Assembly: GCA_019321725.1 (NCBI GenBank)
Contig: CM033112.1
Coordinates: 22,908,509-22,972,508 of the forward strand
DNA length: 64,000 bases
Source: Paulownia fortunei
Taxonomy: Eukaryota; Streptophyta; Magnoliopsida; Lamiales; Paulowniaceae
Direction: 5' to 3'
Part shown: one piece after another, positions 42,801 to 54,331 of the stretch
How the letters are laid out: the number at the start of each line of letters is the position of its first letter
Position numbering within the stretch: the first letter of the stretch is position 1
Notes under the pieces: model-generated
Databases searched by the model: none
Told to the model about the DNA's origin: nothing
What the model saw: only the letters and a program-made list of their open reading frames with translations
Translations under genes and position numbers: made by a program

Positions 42801-45800
42801 AATGTCTGGAGTACTTACGTGTTTCTTCCCACTGTGCAAGACAAAAGTGGCCTGCATCGTGTTGGTCTTGTTTGGTTCTAGAGTTAAATTTACATTTCAT
42901 GCTTTGTGTTGGCTTTAGTGCTTTATGTTGTTTTTAGTATTCTTATAACAGTAAACTGTACTTGGTGTGTGGTTTGTGCACATAATTCCCTAGTTTAAGA
43001 ATAGAATTTTTAAGATTCACAAGCTTGGGTGATCATCGACTTGGAGCACATTTTTGGGAAGCAATGTTGGCTTGTTTTGATAGAGTAATTTCATTTCTAT
43101 GTGTTCTTACTGGACTTCATTCACTTGCGTTTTCTCATATCCACTCATGTATGGAATCATCTGATCAGCCTGGCAGTATTCAAGTGTCCGACACGGATAG
43201 ATTGTCTTCCTTTCTTGGCTCTTATACGCTGGGAGTAAAAATGACCCGAGGTGATTGATTTCTGCATAATCTCATTACAAGAAATCTGAATTTTTTGTAG
43301 TCTAAAATTTCCGTTTGTCTCATTTTCCAGACTTGAAAGGTCCATGTTCCTCCTGTTTTGATGCTAAGATTGCACCAGAACACTTACTCCGCCTCTGCTT
43401 GGAGCATGATGATAAGTTCATTCGTTCACACAAATCAACTTGTGCGTACAATTTTTACAAGGTGTGTTTTTTCCTCCTTTTCAGAAATTGAACAGGGTAA
43501 TCTGTCAATTGTCACTTATTGTTACTTCCTCTTTGGCTCCTATCAGGATTCAAATTCACTGATGATGGCTAAATTGGTGGAACCTGTTGCACTTCTTAAA
43601 GAGAGAATTCTTTTCCTCCTAAAAGAATGGGATGATCACCCTGCTCTCCAGAAAATTATAGAAGTTATTGACATGATTTTAGCGCTACGTCTTGACACTC
43701 CCCTTGCCAAGGTAGAGTATCTTAGATGTTATTTTCAACGAGCCACCTGTTAACAACATTTTATAGAAAATCTGTAAAATGAATTGGTGAGAAATCTTGT
43801 GTCCCTTGATCTGGTTTGAAACGTAATCTCACAGGAACTTAACCCATTATAGTGTTCTCTATGCTTGTTTGCAAACTCCTCTACTGCTGAAACATGAGTT
43901 TCGACTAAAAGACTGTTTATTTCTTCTTCCTGATATCTCACTGCCTTGGCGACTCACACGCAATACATCTACTAGTTATGTTAGACTGGGAAAAAATTAA
44001 AGTCTGTAGGATCATAAGATTCTTGTACTCTTCGGTTATATGTTAATTGCATATTCTGTGGCATGCAGAGCAGTACATGCCTGTTGCAGCACCTAAATAT
44101 TTTAACTCCACTTGTTTTCTTTGAAGGCTCTCTCGGCTTTGGAATTCCTGCTTAACAGGGTTCGGATTGTGCAAGAAACTGTTGCTAAATTTCCTCTCTC
44201 TGGTAAGCAAAGAACTTTCTGTTGTATATGGTTGGCTTTCCAATACAATGCAAACAATCCCAATGAACTTTCTGTTTTATATCATTTGTCTTCCGATCAA
44301 TACAAAATAATCCCAATCTTTGTCACTTTATGTTATTGTACTTGTAGATCAATTGGAACCTATTTTCGCTCTGGTGTCCTCATGGCATAAATTGGAGTTT
44401 GAATCTTGGCCGGCATTGCTTGATGAAGTTCAATCTCAGTTTGAGAATAACACTGGAAAAGTGAGTTTTTCATTTTCCTCTTTAATCAGTTGCTAGTCGA
44501 AGCAACCTGTTTGTTAAACTTGCTTACAGAAAATACAATGGGTAGGAACCAAATATCTCAGCTCAAAGCAAAGATACATGATAAAAAGTAACATTTCATA
44601 CTAATCAAAATTTATGAAATCCTGCTTTGATTTCAATTGCATTTGATGGTTAGTGTGCTATCAACGTGCTTCATCTGAGGTAGTCATTTTAGTATGGATA
44701 GTTTTCTTGCAAAACAACTTGATGTAGTAAGCTCAAAAGTTGCAATGTGTACTGAATATGGGTTAGAAAATGCATATTACTGTACCATTTGGTGATAAAC
44801 TTTTATGCTTAAGGGACCCTTCTGTAGGTACCAAATTTATGACTGGATCATATGCTTCTGGATAGGTCCTTCTGTTTTGAAACTTTAAGATTCGTCTTTT
44901 GCAATCGAGTTCTCTTTATTGTTGTTTCTTGTCCTACAATTACTAATTCTGTTTTGTACATATTCGCAGCTATGGTTTCCATTGTATTCCGTTTTGCATC
45001 AAATCCATACTGCTGATATTGATCAATACATTAGCTCAATGATCGAAAGGCATGTATCCAGTATTTGTCTTTCTTGTATATCTATTGAAAGATTTATCTA
45101 GTCTAATCAAATTCATGTCTAATGCTGAGTGAATCTGCAGCCTGGAAGAATTTTTTAAGACATCCAGCATTGGAGAATTTAAAAAGCAACTTCAGTTACT
45201 TCTTTCTTTCCATGGACAGATTAGCAATTATTTGAGTTGGAGATCTTATACAAGGTAAGAATATGCTTTGGCTTAGTTTTTTTTTATACTGGAGTTTGAG
45301 TAATCTTCTTGAGATAGTTAACTAAGACTTTGCTGACCAACTTGCTTATTTTTGCTTTCTACTTTTGTTATCTTGAAAATTTGACTTTAGAAAATGATGG
45401 TATGTCTACATAATTATGCTACTTCCATTAAATAGTTCTGTGATGAACCATTCTACTTCTGTACGAAATTTTGAACATAAAGATGCTAATGTATAATCAA
45501 TTATGCAGCCCTTGCCAAGAGGAGAATGTGAAAATACTCTACAACACTTTTGGCTTCTATGTGCAACTATTGCCACGGTAAGTTCTGTTCTGCTGAAAGT
45601 TTTTCTTCAATATGCTTGCCGCTTTGATCATCTCATGTGGATTGTTTTGAAGTTAATGTTTCAGTATTTTTTCTATAGAATTCTGGAACATATTGAAAAA
45701 AATAGAAGCAGCATTGAGAAGGAGTTGAATGAACTTTTGAAGTTGTGTCGTTGGGATCGCCTTGAAAATCATTTGGCCATTGAGAACTTGAAAAGAACCA

Positions 45801-48800
45801 GGCTGAAGCTAAGAAAGATTGTGAAAAAGTATACGGTAAGGCTATAGTCTCCATTATGGTCAATTTGCGAGTACTTGCTTCAAACTTGACAAAACTCAGC
45901 ACATATGCACTGTGTCACATGTCCTTATATGTTTGTTCGATGAACTCATTTACAAATAATTGTATGCATTAGATCAAATGATGCAGTCATTAGCTTTGAG
46001 TATCAGAAAAAATGCAGTTTCACTTTTAACACTTTGTTCTCCCTTTCAATTCCATTTTCTGGTGGTATGCTTGAGAATTCTACTTTGCGTTGGTATAATA
46101 TGTGTGGTTAGTGGTTCAACCCTCTTCCATGTTCTTTCTAGTCTCCTTTCATTTAAGAGCATCCCTCTGATCGTCCGTTACTTGTTTGTCTTGGATTTGG
46201 AAGAGAAGTAGGTGTAGAGGTCAAAATGTATAGGAACAATAATCAAATTTATCTTGAATGTGATGCTAATTCATAGGATATACTCAATTTATTGTACAAT
46301 TTATTCTTCACTAAATCGTAGGAGCTGATTTATATAGTCCCCCTTTTTTGTTTTGTCCATCAAAGGGTGGAATTTGATATGATGTTCCCTTTTTCTTTTG
46401 GCACATAATTATTAGTTGGCCAATGTAGTCATCGTCCATATTAATGCAACTTTTTCACAAATATGTCATCCTTGTCTTCACAGGACCTACTCCAACAACC
46501 TCTTATGGAATTCCTTGGTCACGAAACCTCACGAAGTGGGATGAATACCCATTCTATTCAAGGCCAAAAGCCCATAACTGATCCTTATGAGGTCAGCAGG
46601 ACTCTCCTTGATACTGTCTGCAATCAGACTCAAACTAAAGCTAAGGACAGGTAAACTTTTTAATTTTTACATTTTGTTTGTCTTCTGTTGCAGTATTTTT
46701 GTGGAATTATGTTGACCCTTGGTTCTTTGTCACAGCTATATATGGTTTGCTGATTGGTGGAAGAACCTAGAGAGAGTGGGAGGTTGTCTCCTGAGTATTT
46801 AGCTTCGACTTTGTTCAGTTTGCCTTTTCATTGTTGATTATTCTTAAGCTAATATGATTGCAAATCATGCAGAGTTTATGGATGGCATCAAGGATGGTGT
46901 ACCTTCACAATCTTCATGCTTTTTTTACTGGGAAGAGAGAAAACAGTTGTGGCATACAATTGAAAAATTATGCATCTCTCTAATTCACTGTGGCGAACTT
47001 TGGGAGGATAAAAATAAGAAGTTGGGGAAAAGGAGGGCATTGTCTGACCTTCTAAAGCTCCTTGATAGTTGTGGCTTGTCCAAGCATAGAACATCTGTAG
47101 AGGTGCTGTTATGCTTTAATTTTCTATTTTGTTTATTGTTATCCATTTTGAGTTTATATTTGGTTATTTTCCCTTTTTGGATCTCAATCTCACAGTTTGA
47201 AGTTGAAAATTTTTAGTTCTTTCTTTCCTTTGATTTTCCTGTAAAATGTTTTATTTACTGCTGCCTTTATCTCAAGTTTATTGCTTCTATTTCTTTTTGG
47301 GACATCACAAATTAAGGTTCCTTTTTTTAAATGCATATTTTTTCCCATAAGTATCCTTTCAATTAAAGTAACGGTGTGACACCACTAATATCAACCATTA
47401 CTTTTGAGTGCAAATTGTAAAGGCACTCAACCATTTCGCTTACTCAACTCTTATCTAAAGCTCCATGTTGATTCGAAATGGACCTATACTATTGGAATGG
47501 AGGTATTATTATTTTTTAACTATTTTATGCTGTCATGTAGGGCCAATATGAAAAATCACAGTCCTGGCTTCTCCAGCCGTCCTATGAAGTGCAACATTTG
47601 CTGCTGACACAAATTGATCATTCTTCCAGGAATGTCAATGTTGATTACGGCCACCTTCACAGCTCATCTCTTGAAATCATATGGAAAACAGCAAATAAAT
47701 ACTACTTCAAGAGCATTGTGTCAATTAAATTTCTGGAGAAAATATGTCTGAATTTCCATAAAGATTTTAGTCTCGTACAGGTATGTCCAGAGAAAATGAG
47801 TACCAATTTGATGGACTAGTTGATTTAGTTGTTTAAGCATCTAACAGATTCGGTATCTAGGTAAACTACACATTATCCTTTTTATGAACTGGAATAGAGG
47901 TTATAAGAGCATTTTCATTTTACTGTATGGGTTGCTGGAGCTAGTGTGTACTTCTGTTACATCTTTGTGGATTTTTTTTCTTTCTAAATGCTGTTTGATA
48001 ACCTACTTTCTCCATGTCAAATTTACTTCGACTTTTGATAATAATGCAAATTAGTTCTGAAATTTGCTTTCCTTCTAGTAGTATAAGAAGGTTGGTGTTC
48101 TTTCTTCATAAAAGCATCTGAAGCTTTTGGTTTGTAAATTACTTTAGATTGAAAACATGCAGCATCATGCATGATTAATGTGATAGTTTTACTCTCTCTG
48201 ATGTAGGTCAAAAGGTCAGGTTCTTACGTTGATCATCTAATTGAGATACAACAAGAACAAAGAGCTTTTGCATACAATTTTGCAAAGAAACTTAACTGCC
48301 TGAGACAATATATATGGCCTTTATCAAATTTGTTTAGTTCCACTCACTCGGCTACGGAAACCAGTAGTGATGGCTCTTTAATCAAGAATCAACATGCCAC
48401 TTTCCAATGCATGTGGCAACAAAAGGTATTTTCCACCTGTAATTATTGCAAAGTATCTTAGCTGATGCTCTTCTACTTCAAATTCTGACCTCACATTCTG
48501 CTATTATTGCAGCAACTCTTTGATGGTTTCTGCACCTTGCTGTACGAAGAACGTTTGTTGCTACAAGAAGTTGAGAAAAATCATCTGGATACTTGTTCTA
48601 GTGTCAAAGACGGAGTAGAAAAGATTCGTCTATTCATTCAGAAAGTTCTTCCCGACTTTCAGAAATCTAAGGTAAATGAGCAGTCATTTGCTTTCCTGAT
48701 TGATTGAAGTTTGAACATTACTTTAACTTCTGCTGGAACATCTTGACAGAATCTGCTGGATCACCACCTTCTCGGAAGTTCTGAAGATATTACTATGATA

Positions 48801-51800
48801 GGAATTGCACTGCATCCCTATGGTGTTACTAAAGAAATGGAACAGCTGGTGGATCAGAACTTCAAGTTCATTAAAACATTTGAGAAGAATCTCTCTGCTT
48901 TCCATGTGCAAGAAGATGGGCAAGGAGCTGTTAAAAATATCCTGTTTGGGCATATTGATGATTTATCTGCAAAGGTACGTATAGATTTTATACTACTCAA
49001 AATCCAGCCTGTTTTGTACTTGATTTTATTCTTGAAATATTCAAATAAAAATTATTTCCCCATGAAAACAATAAGTTTCAATTTTCAGTGTAGGAAAATG
49101 CTGAAAATATCTCCAATTTGAGCCTCTGAAAAATTTTGCAGGCTCATAATGCTGAAGAGTTTTATTCTTCTTTGCAAGCAAGAAAGTTCTCAAATAATGC
49201 GGATGTCAATGGTGAAAAAAATATGAATGAACTTGAATCTGATTTTGATGTTGCCCTCAAGGAAATATATAAGCACATCCTCGGTACATTTCAGAGTGTT
49301 GGGTCTCCGAATTATGATTTTGCTCTTAATGAAGAGTCATTGGAAAATATGAAAGAGTGGAAGATCCTATTCGAGAAAGATATAGAGCATCTGCAGTTGG
49401 ACCTCATTTGTGAGGATGTACTCAGAACAATCCAGTCTGCTGTAAGTTCATTCATTATCAACTTCTTACTTGATTTTCCATTCAATAATGTGATTGACCT
49501 GCTTATATTTTTTTTTCTCAGGGGGAACTTCTCAGCTACTGTGGAGACAAAAATTCTTGCATTAGTTCTTCTGTTTGCATACAGTTGAGAAATGTGTATG
49601 TCTTATTGGATATGATACTGACCTTTGGTGATAATCTTCTGCAGGATTTTCTAGTCATCCATAGTATGGTAAGTGTTACCTAACTTTTACCTTGTAACCA
49701 GATAACATTTTATCTTTTCTTTATTAAGTAGACAGTATGCGAGAAGATGAACAAGTACAGGCAGAACCTTTTGAAGAATAAATTAACAAGAAGAGCGACC
49801 TCTAAGCGACATTGTTTCTGTTGTGTGTAGGTATCTAAAGTGACTTATGCTCTTGCGAACATTTTTGCTTCATTATTTGCCAACGGATTTGGCACTACTG
49901 AAGACCAAGAAAATGATAGTGTGAAAGAGGTAACCCAAGATGCGCATGGAACTGGTATGGGTGAGGGTGCAGGATTGAATGATGTCAGTGATCAAATAGA
50001 TGATGAAGATCAGCTCCTCGGGATGTCCGAAAAGGTATGGAATTTCATGCATAGATCTTCAATTAGGATTCATTTTCAAAACACAATCTTAAACTTGTTT
50101 TGTGCTTCTGAAGCCAAATGAAGAGCGTGATGCCATGTCTGACATGCCGAGTAAAAATGAAAAAGGAATAGAGATGGAACAGGACTTCAGTGGTGAGGCA
50201 TTCAGTGTTAGTGAAGATTCTGAAGATGATGAAAATGAAGATAATCAGGATGAGCAATTGGAGTCCGCCATGGGGGAAGTAGGTGCTAACAGCGATATAG
50301 TTGATGAGAAACTTGGGGACATCAATGATGATGAGAATCGCAACACAAATGAGAAGTATGAATATGGGCCATCAGTGAAAGATAAATCTTTCCAAGATGA
50401 AGAACTTCGAGCCAAGGTAGATTCTGCTGCTACTGAAGAGGATGACAGAGATCTTGATGCAAAAGAATCTAGTGAACATAATGATGAAAATGGTAATGAA
50501 GAAGGTTATGATGGTGCAGAAGATATGAACATAGACAAAGATGACGCATTTTTAGATCCTTCTGGGATAAATCCTGAGGACCATAACCAAAGGCCTGAGG
50601 AAGACACTCACGTGGATGAATTGGAAGCTACGGAACCGATGAAAGATGGTGAATCAGAAGATCTGAATGATTCTGATGTGATGAATGACGAGGAAAAGGC
50701 CAATGAATTTCTGGAAGAGGCAGACTCCGAGCATTCTGCAGAGAATGCCGAAACAGCCAATGCGGAAGGGAGTTGTCTAGAAAATGCAGAAACAGACTTT
50801 AGGATGCCAATGCAAGATTTTGTGCAATCTACTCCTATTGATAATACTGCACAATCTGCAGGACAGTCTATTCAAGACTTCTCTGATACAGCTGATCTGG
50901 GGGACTTTGCACCGGATGAAATTTTTTCCAATTTCAGTGAATTTAAAAATGATCTTGCTCCAACAAGTGGCCAGCCTAATGCCTCTGAGCTTGAGGTCAG
51001 GGTTGCTGACTCTACGAATGGCAAAAAATTAAGCAATGAGCAGTCCAGACCTTATCTACCTCCTTCAGAGTCTCTTATTCAGAAAGTTCAGCCAAACCCT
51101 TGTCGCAGCGTAGGTGATGCTCTTGATGGATGGAAAGAGAGAGTCAAAGTCTCTGTTGACCTTCAGGACCAAATAGACAATTCGGATGATTTGGTGGAGG
51201 AGAATGCTGATGAATATGGCTACACTGCTGAGTTTAAGAAGGGTACAGCTCAAGCACTTGGACCTGCAACAGCTGACCAAATTAAGGGAGATATTACTCA
51301 AAATGATACCGACAGGGATATTAGAAACACTGACACAAGAGATCCCACAGCCGAAATTGAGATTGAGAAAAGGACTTCTGAGACTGGCCCAATAAGAAAT
51401 TCTGCTCTGAATCCTGTAAATGATGTTAAAAAGCAGCAAGGAATATCAGATTTAGAGAAGCAGCAGGGAGAATCCATGGAAGTTGACGGTGACTATAATC
51501 AAGATATGACTAGCTTGTCGGAGAGTTTGGTATCTGTAAAAAGGTCATACATGAGTGAGGACATACATCAATTTAGCAAGTTCCCAATGAGTGATGATGA
51601 GCTGGGTAAAGCTCATGGGTTTGAGCCCTCCATTGATATGAGGGAAGATGCTGCCACTCTTTGGAGAAGATATGAATTGCTTACAACAAGATTGTCTCAG
51701 GAGTTAGCAGAACAGTTGCGTCTGGTCATGGAACCCACTTTAGCTAGCAAGCTCCAAGGTGATTACAAGACTGGTAAAAGGATTAATATGAAGAAGGTAT

Positions 51801-53106
51801 ATGGCAATGTGAAATTTATTTTCAATTCATGTATGTGAGAATCCATGGTTAAGTAACTCTATATTTCTGTTATCTACAGGTGATTCCGTATGTTGCCAGC
51901 CATTATCGGAAAGACAAGATATGGCTGAGGAGGACCCGGCCAAGCAAACGTGATTACCAAGTTGTCATTGCCGTGGATGATTCTCGCAGCATGTCTGAAG
52001 GTCGTTGTGGAAATTTTGCTGTGGAAGCATTGGTGACAGTCTGTCGTGCAATGTCCCAACTGGAAGTGGGAAATTTAGCTGTTGCAAGTTTCGGGCAGCA
52101 GGGCAACATCAGATTACTTCATGATTTTGACCAACCTTTCACTCCTGAGGCTGGAATCAAGGTTGGTTTAACCACTTATGCTTAACTTAGTGTAAGATGG
52201 ATGGATGTTTCAGGCATCGTCATATAAGTTATCTCCATGGAAATCCAATTGTCTTGAGTATCTGTCTCATTACTGTCTTGCTCGAAAATTCTCTTCGTTA
52301 TTTTAGTTCCAGAACTTTGCCTGCATTTTTATGGTATTTATTGATTGCTTGGCGTTTTGATGTGGGGCAGATGATCTCAAGTTTAACCTTTAAGCAAGAG
52401 AACACGATTGCGGATGAACCGATGGTTGATCTACTGAAATATTTGAACAACATGCTGGATGTTGCGGTGATGCAGGCGCGACTACCATCTGGTTACAATC
52501 CTCTCCAGCAGCTTGTACTGATTATAGCTGACGGCCGTTTTAATGAGAAGGTATGTTATCTTCTTCAATTTCTGAAGTTGTTCTTTGTTTTTGTAGCAGT
52601 TAGGTACACCCATCTTCCTTTCGGTTACTGCCCTTTTCTTATTGCTTTATTATTTCCCTGAATCAGGAAAAATTGAAACGGTGCGTGAGAGAGATTCTGA
52701 GTAAGAAACGTATGGTTGCATTCCTGCTCCTGGATAGCCCAAACGAGTCCATCATGGAGTTCATGGTAATTTATAATTTTCATTGAAGTATTCCTCTGTT
52801 TTAGGTATACTGGGACCTTTTCAGCAGAATATTAATTTGTTTATGCCTCCCCAGGAAGCAACGGTTCAGGGAAAAGATATTAAGTTTTCTAAATATCTAG
52901 ACTCATTCCCATTCCCATACTACGTTGTTCTGAAAAACATTGAAGCACTTCCCAGGACACTCGCGGATCTTTTGAGACAAGTAAGTCATAGGTTATATGC
53001 AATCCGACTGTTGTATTGTGTTTCTGAGTATAGGAACTGACTGGGATCTTTGTTCATTGCTTGCTCCGTCCAGTGGTTTGAGCTTATGCAGTACTCAAGG
53101 GAGTGA
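11259..53106 (+). CDS. MDN1: midasin, giant AAA+ ATPase of 60S ribosome biogenesis (77 coding exons)
   Basis: Midasin (yeast Rea1/Mdn1) is a dynein-like AAA+ motor in nucleolus and nucleoplasm. Its MIDAS domain grips UBL-domain factors (Rsa4, Ytm1) and pulls them off pre-60S particles using ATP. Seen: N-terminal domain (about residues 1-330), six AAA modules (about 330-2400), a long helical linker, a D/E-rich region (about 4623-5183) and a C-terminal MIDAS with DxSxS at 5216-5220. Start MAVDGSF and end [10 protein letters not shown] match plant midasins. The 77 exons keep a consistent phase throughout and sum to 16,270 nt, which is 5,422 codons plus stop after discounting one extra base in exon 38; this is the usual plant length of about 5,400. 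Exons are given in the block entries that follow. Odd: one frameshift (near 35855), two GC-donor introns, and a plastid-DNA insert in intron 8. Identity is certain; a few splice sites may be off by some bases. Confidence 0.96.
16881..16968 (-). pseudogene. ndhH: plastid ndhH fragment in MDN1 intron 8 (NUPT)
   Basis: The minus strand reads [18 protein letters not shown], a stop, then DFCDYFLN. This closely matches the conserved ndhH segment of the plastid NDH complex ([20 protein letters not shown]). The internal stop and changed residues show it is non-functional. It abuts the rps7 fragment directly. Confidence 0.8.
16971..17050 (-). pseudogene. rps7: plastid rps7 5' fragment in MDN1 intron 8 (NUPT)
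   Basis: The minus strand reads [20 protein letters not shown] then HILKHG and a stop. This is near-identical to residues about 9-34 of plastid ribosomal protein S7 ([20 protein letters not shown].LKHG). Only the N-terminal part is present. Confidence 0.85.
17118..17281 (+). pseudogene. rpoC2: plastid rpoC2 3' fragment in MDN1 intron 8 (NUPT)
   Basis: The plus strand reads [16 protein letters not shown] and, after a one-base frameshift near 17177, [19 protein letters not shown] then LETKKK. This is the conserved C-terminal region of the plastid RNA polymerase beta'' subunit. An expanded A run (about 18 bases, near 17253-17270) sits where the coding sequence has several Lys codons. It is in the opposite orientation to the neighbouring rps7 and ndhH pieces. 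Confidence 0.85.
17366..17405. repeat. perfect 20-bp tandem duplication in MDN1 intron 8
   Basis: TGAAACCATGTTAAACAACT occurs twice in direct succession, at the 3' edge of the plastid-derived insert. It may be a duplication made during insertion repair. Confidence 0.85.
18062..19689 (+). other. MDN1: MDN1 exons 9-14: C-terminal part of AAA1
   Basis: Exons: 18062-18140, 18839-18961, 19047-19131, 19212-19308, 19400-19528, 19633-19689. They encode [10 protein letters not shown], then a segment aligning with the AAA1 small domain ([11 protein letters not shown] near 19200-19240). They lead into the AAA2 start. Phases join without gaps. Intron 8 before them is 2.2 kb and carries the plastid DNA insert. 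Confidence 0.88.
19787..22020 (+). other. MDN1: MDN1 exons 15-17: AAA2 and AAA3
   Basis: Exons: 19787-19963, 20062-20187, 20272-22020. AAA2 Walker A GETGTGKT is at residues 695-702 (exon 15), and Walker [14 protein letters not shown] starts near 855. AAA3 Walker A GPTSSGKT is near 1094 and Walker [14 protein letters not shown] near 1157. Exon 17 is 1,749 nt, the longest exon of the gene, and also carries the arginine motifs ([18 protein letters not shown]). The open frame runs past 22020 into intron 17 (to 22155), but the donor CAG|GTACT and the continuing homology at 23531 place the exon end at 22020. Confidence 0.93.
23531..26648 (+). other. MDN1: MDN1 exons 18-24: AAA4
   Basis: Exons: 23531-23598, 23685-23880, 24016-24120, 24217-24522, 25553-25746, 25837-25891, 26498-26648. 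AAA4 Walker A GETGGGKT is at residues 1395-1402 and Walker [14 protein letters not shown] near 1542. The sensor-like [20 protein letters not shown] lies in exon 22. Exon 24 carries [13 protein letters not shown]. All introns are GT-AG. Intron 21 (24523-25552) holds nothing recognisable. Confidence 0.92.
27603..31174 (+). other. MDN1: MDN1 exons 25-32: AAA5
   Basis: Exons: 27603-27676, 28240-28387, 29536-29634, 29833-29933, 30051-30140, 30217-30282, 30649-30813, 30967-31174. AAA5 Walker A GSPGVGKT is at about 1814-1821 (exon 28) and Walker [14 protein letters not shown] near 1880 (exon 30). Exon 31 has the conserved [20 protein letters not shown], and exon 32 has [13 protein letters not shown]. 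Introns 25 and 26 contain no recognisable element. Confidence 0.92.
31250..33723 (+). other. MDN1: MDN1 exons 33-34: AAA6 and start of linker
   Basis: Exons: 31250-32121 and 32209-33723. AAA6 Walker A GPPSSGKT is at about 2124-2131. The Walker B position reads [10 protein letters not shown] instead of a DE pair; degenerate AAA6 Walker B motifs are also known in other midasins. The 87-nt intron between the two exons has no stop and keeps the frame. Exon 34 ends at CAG|GCAAGT, a GC donor: the only nearby GT would bring in a stop codon right after the junction. After about residue 2400 the linker begins. Confidence 0.9.
35850..35878 (+). other. MDN1: frameshift in MDN1 exon 38
   Basis: The frame reads [11 protein letters not shown] up to about 35857, then hits TGA at 35876-35878. 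The +1 frame continues as [14 protein letters not shown], which joins the next exon ([13 protein letters not shown]) in phase 0. The exon is 253 nt, one more than a multiple of three, although both flanking junctions are phase 0. One surplus base near 35853-35858 explains this. Confidence 0.85.
38821..38864. repeat. 22-bp tandem duplication in MDN1 intron 45
   Basis: AGAGTTCTTTTGTCCTAATT plus GA is repeated twice, back to back. No function is evident. Confidence 0.85.
42213..42322. repeat. 59-bp imperfect tandem duplication in MDN1 intron 52
   Basis: GGGTCTCAACTCCTTTTAAT starts at 42213 and again at 42272. The two units differ at only a few positions, so the duplication is fairly recent. It lies in the 1.24-kb intron 52. 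Confidence 0.8.
50114..51796 (+). other. MDN1: MDN1 exon 72: D/E-rich tail segment
   Basis: One 1,683-nt exon (561 codons, about residues 4623-5183) encodes the acidic, low-complexity segment: runs rich in Asp, Glu, Asn and Ser such as [16 protein letters not shown]. It ends with the conserved [20 protein letters not shown] and GKRINMKK, which lead into MIDAS. In yeast the D/E-rich region is a flexible tether that lets the MIDAS domain reach the motor ring. The exon is read from CCAAATGAAG after an AG at 50113. Confidence 0.92.
51880..53106 (+). other. MDN1: MDN1 exons 73-77: MIDAS domain and stop
   Basis: Exons: 51880-52161, 52371-52550, 52667-52765, 52855-52980, 53074-53106. This is a von Willebrand A-type fold with the metal-ion site [10 protein letters not shown] (DxSxS at about 5216-5220) and a conserved [11 protein letters not shown] strand. 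The closing sequence is [20 protein letters not shown] and then [10 protein letters not shown], stop at 53104-53106. The domain binds UBL domains of assembly factors through a shared metal ion. The last exon is only 33 nt. Confidence 0.94.
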
Positions 53107-54298
53107 TGCTATGGGGTAGTATCTCATGCTTTTTCATCTATCAAGAGGAAGTAAGCAGATTTGTATATATGAAGTTTTTTCACATTTGATCAACAAGCAA
53201 GAAAGGGGGCTGCCAACATGAGGGGATAGATTTATGGGTTGCTCTTTAGCTTTGTGCTGGACTTTGATGTTGAAACGACCACAACCTTTTCCAATCCTAT
53301 TTTTGAAACAACCTCAAATAGGAAACCAAACTCTTTCCCAAGCAGCACCATACCCTCGATTGTTGTCCTGAAAGTACCGACCACAACATCGAGAGTCGGG
53401 AACAAGAACGGAATGTAAGGAAGACAAAGCAGATAGAAATGGGGGCAGTGACCCTCTGAAAGTCCTGTAGACTTCCAATGGTGGGCCAACAGTATAGATG
53501 GGGATATGATGACTGCCTATGAGCTCATATTAACTGCTTGGGACAAGAAAAAACCAGTGTGCATGATCAATAGGTATGTTTAGACTGTAGTTGGATTGTT
53601 AGAATTTCTAGTGTAAGGATTTTGCGGTTGAATTGCTAGGAAGTAATATACCCGAGGTGCAGAAAAACCATGTTCTGATGTAAAAATTTTGACGGAACAT
53701 ACGTATGTGCATCCTATTGAGAATCTAGCAGGTTGATGCTAAACTTTGCATCCTTGATGTTAAGGATGTAATGCTGCGTGTGGATCGATCAAGTCGAGAA
53801 ACTACTACTTACCCATTGCCGAGAAAGATCATTTTTTCCCTTCATGTTCTGTATGTATTTGGGGATCATGTCTTTATAAGCACATACATAATTAATAATC
53901 AAGAGAGAGATTAATTTCTTCCTTTCCATATCGTATTTGGGATCGCATCTTTCTTATTGTTATTACTTGAATAAGTGATTCTTGAACCGATTGATACTGA
54001 TTTTTGAGGTTGACGAAATATTTTTTGAACTTTTCAACATTTAGGAAAAAGAAATATGTATGTGTGGATTACTGGATTTAGTAATTACTAAAAAAAATAA
54101 AGAATATGGAAAATATGATTGTTGCTTTTGCTTCTAAGCATGGGCAAATGGTCGTATACGACGGTATTCCGATGATCGGTCTACATAAGTGACAATTTCC
54201 TAGCTGGAAATTCTGGATAACATTTGACACGTCACCGGATAACCTTTCCTGCCTTGGGGTAGGTACTAGCCCTTTTCTTGTCTTTCACTTTCTCTCTC

Positions 54299-54331
<33 letters not shown>

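Larger units (their letters stand above)
33853..50034 (+). other. MDN1: MDN1 exons 35-71: linker region
   Basis: Exons: 33853-34033, 34313-34390, 35482-35564, 35645-35897, 36066-36201, 36278-36363, 36446-36531, 37568-37709, 37813-37902, 38116-38239, 38335-38486, 39365-39478, 40205-40354, 40509-40685, 40771-40974, 41150-41254, 41384-41599, 41810-41929, 43169-43250, 43331-43461, 43547-43711, 44127-44202, 44348-44460, 44970-45049, 45141-45254, 45509-45577, 45679-45835, 46484-46650, 46736-46782, 46873-47102, 47541-47780, 48207-48425, 48513-48671, 48750-48974, 49142-49441, 49522-49668, 49831-50034. This is the fast-evolving helical linker between motor ring and MIDAS tail. Landmarks: [34 protein letters not shown] and [20 protein letters not shown]. 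Exon 38 (253 nt) holds the one frameshift. Exon 58 ends with a GC donor (AAG|GCATGT). Confidence 0.85.

Noticed and set aside
50063..51439. Minus-strand and alternate-frame ORFs in the D/E-rich exon
   Set aside because: Low-complexity acidic codons give long open shadows in other frames.
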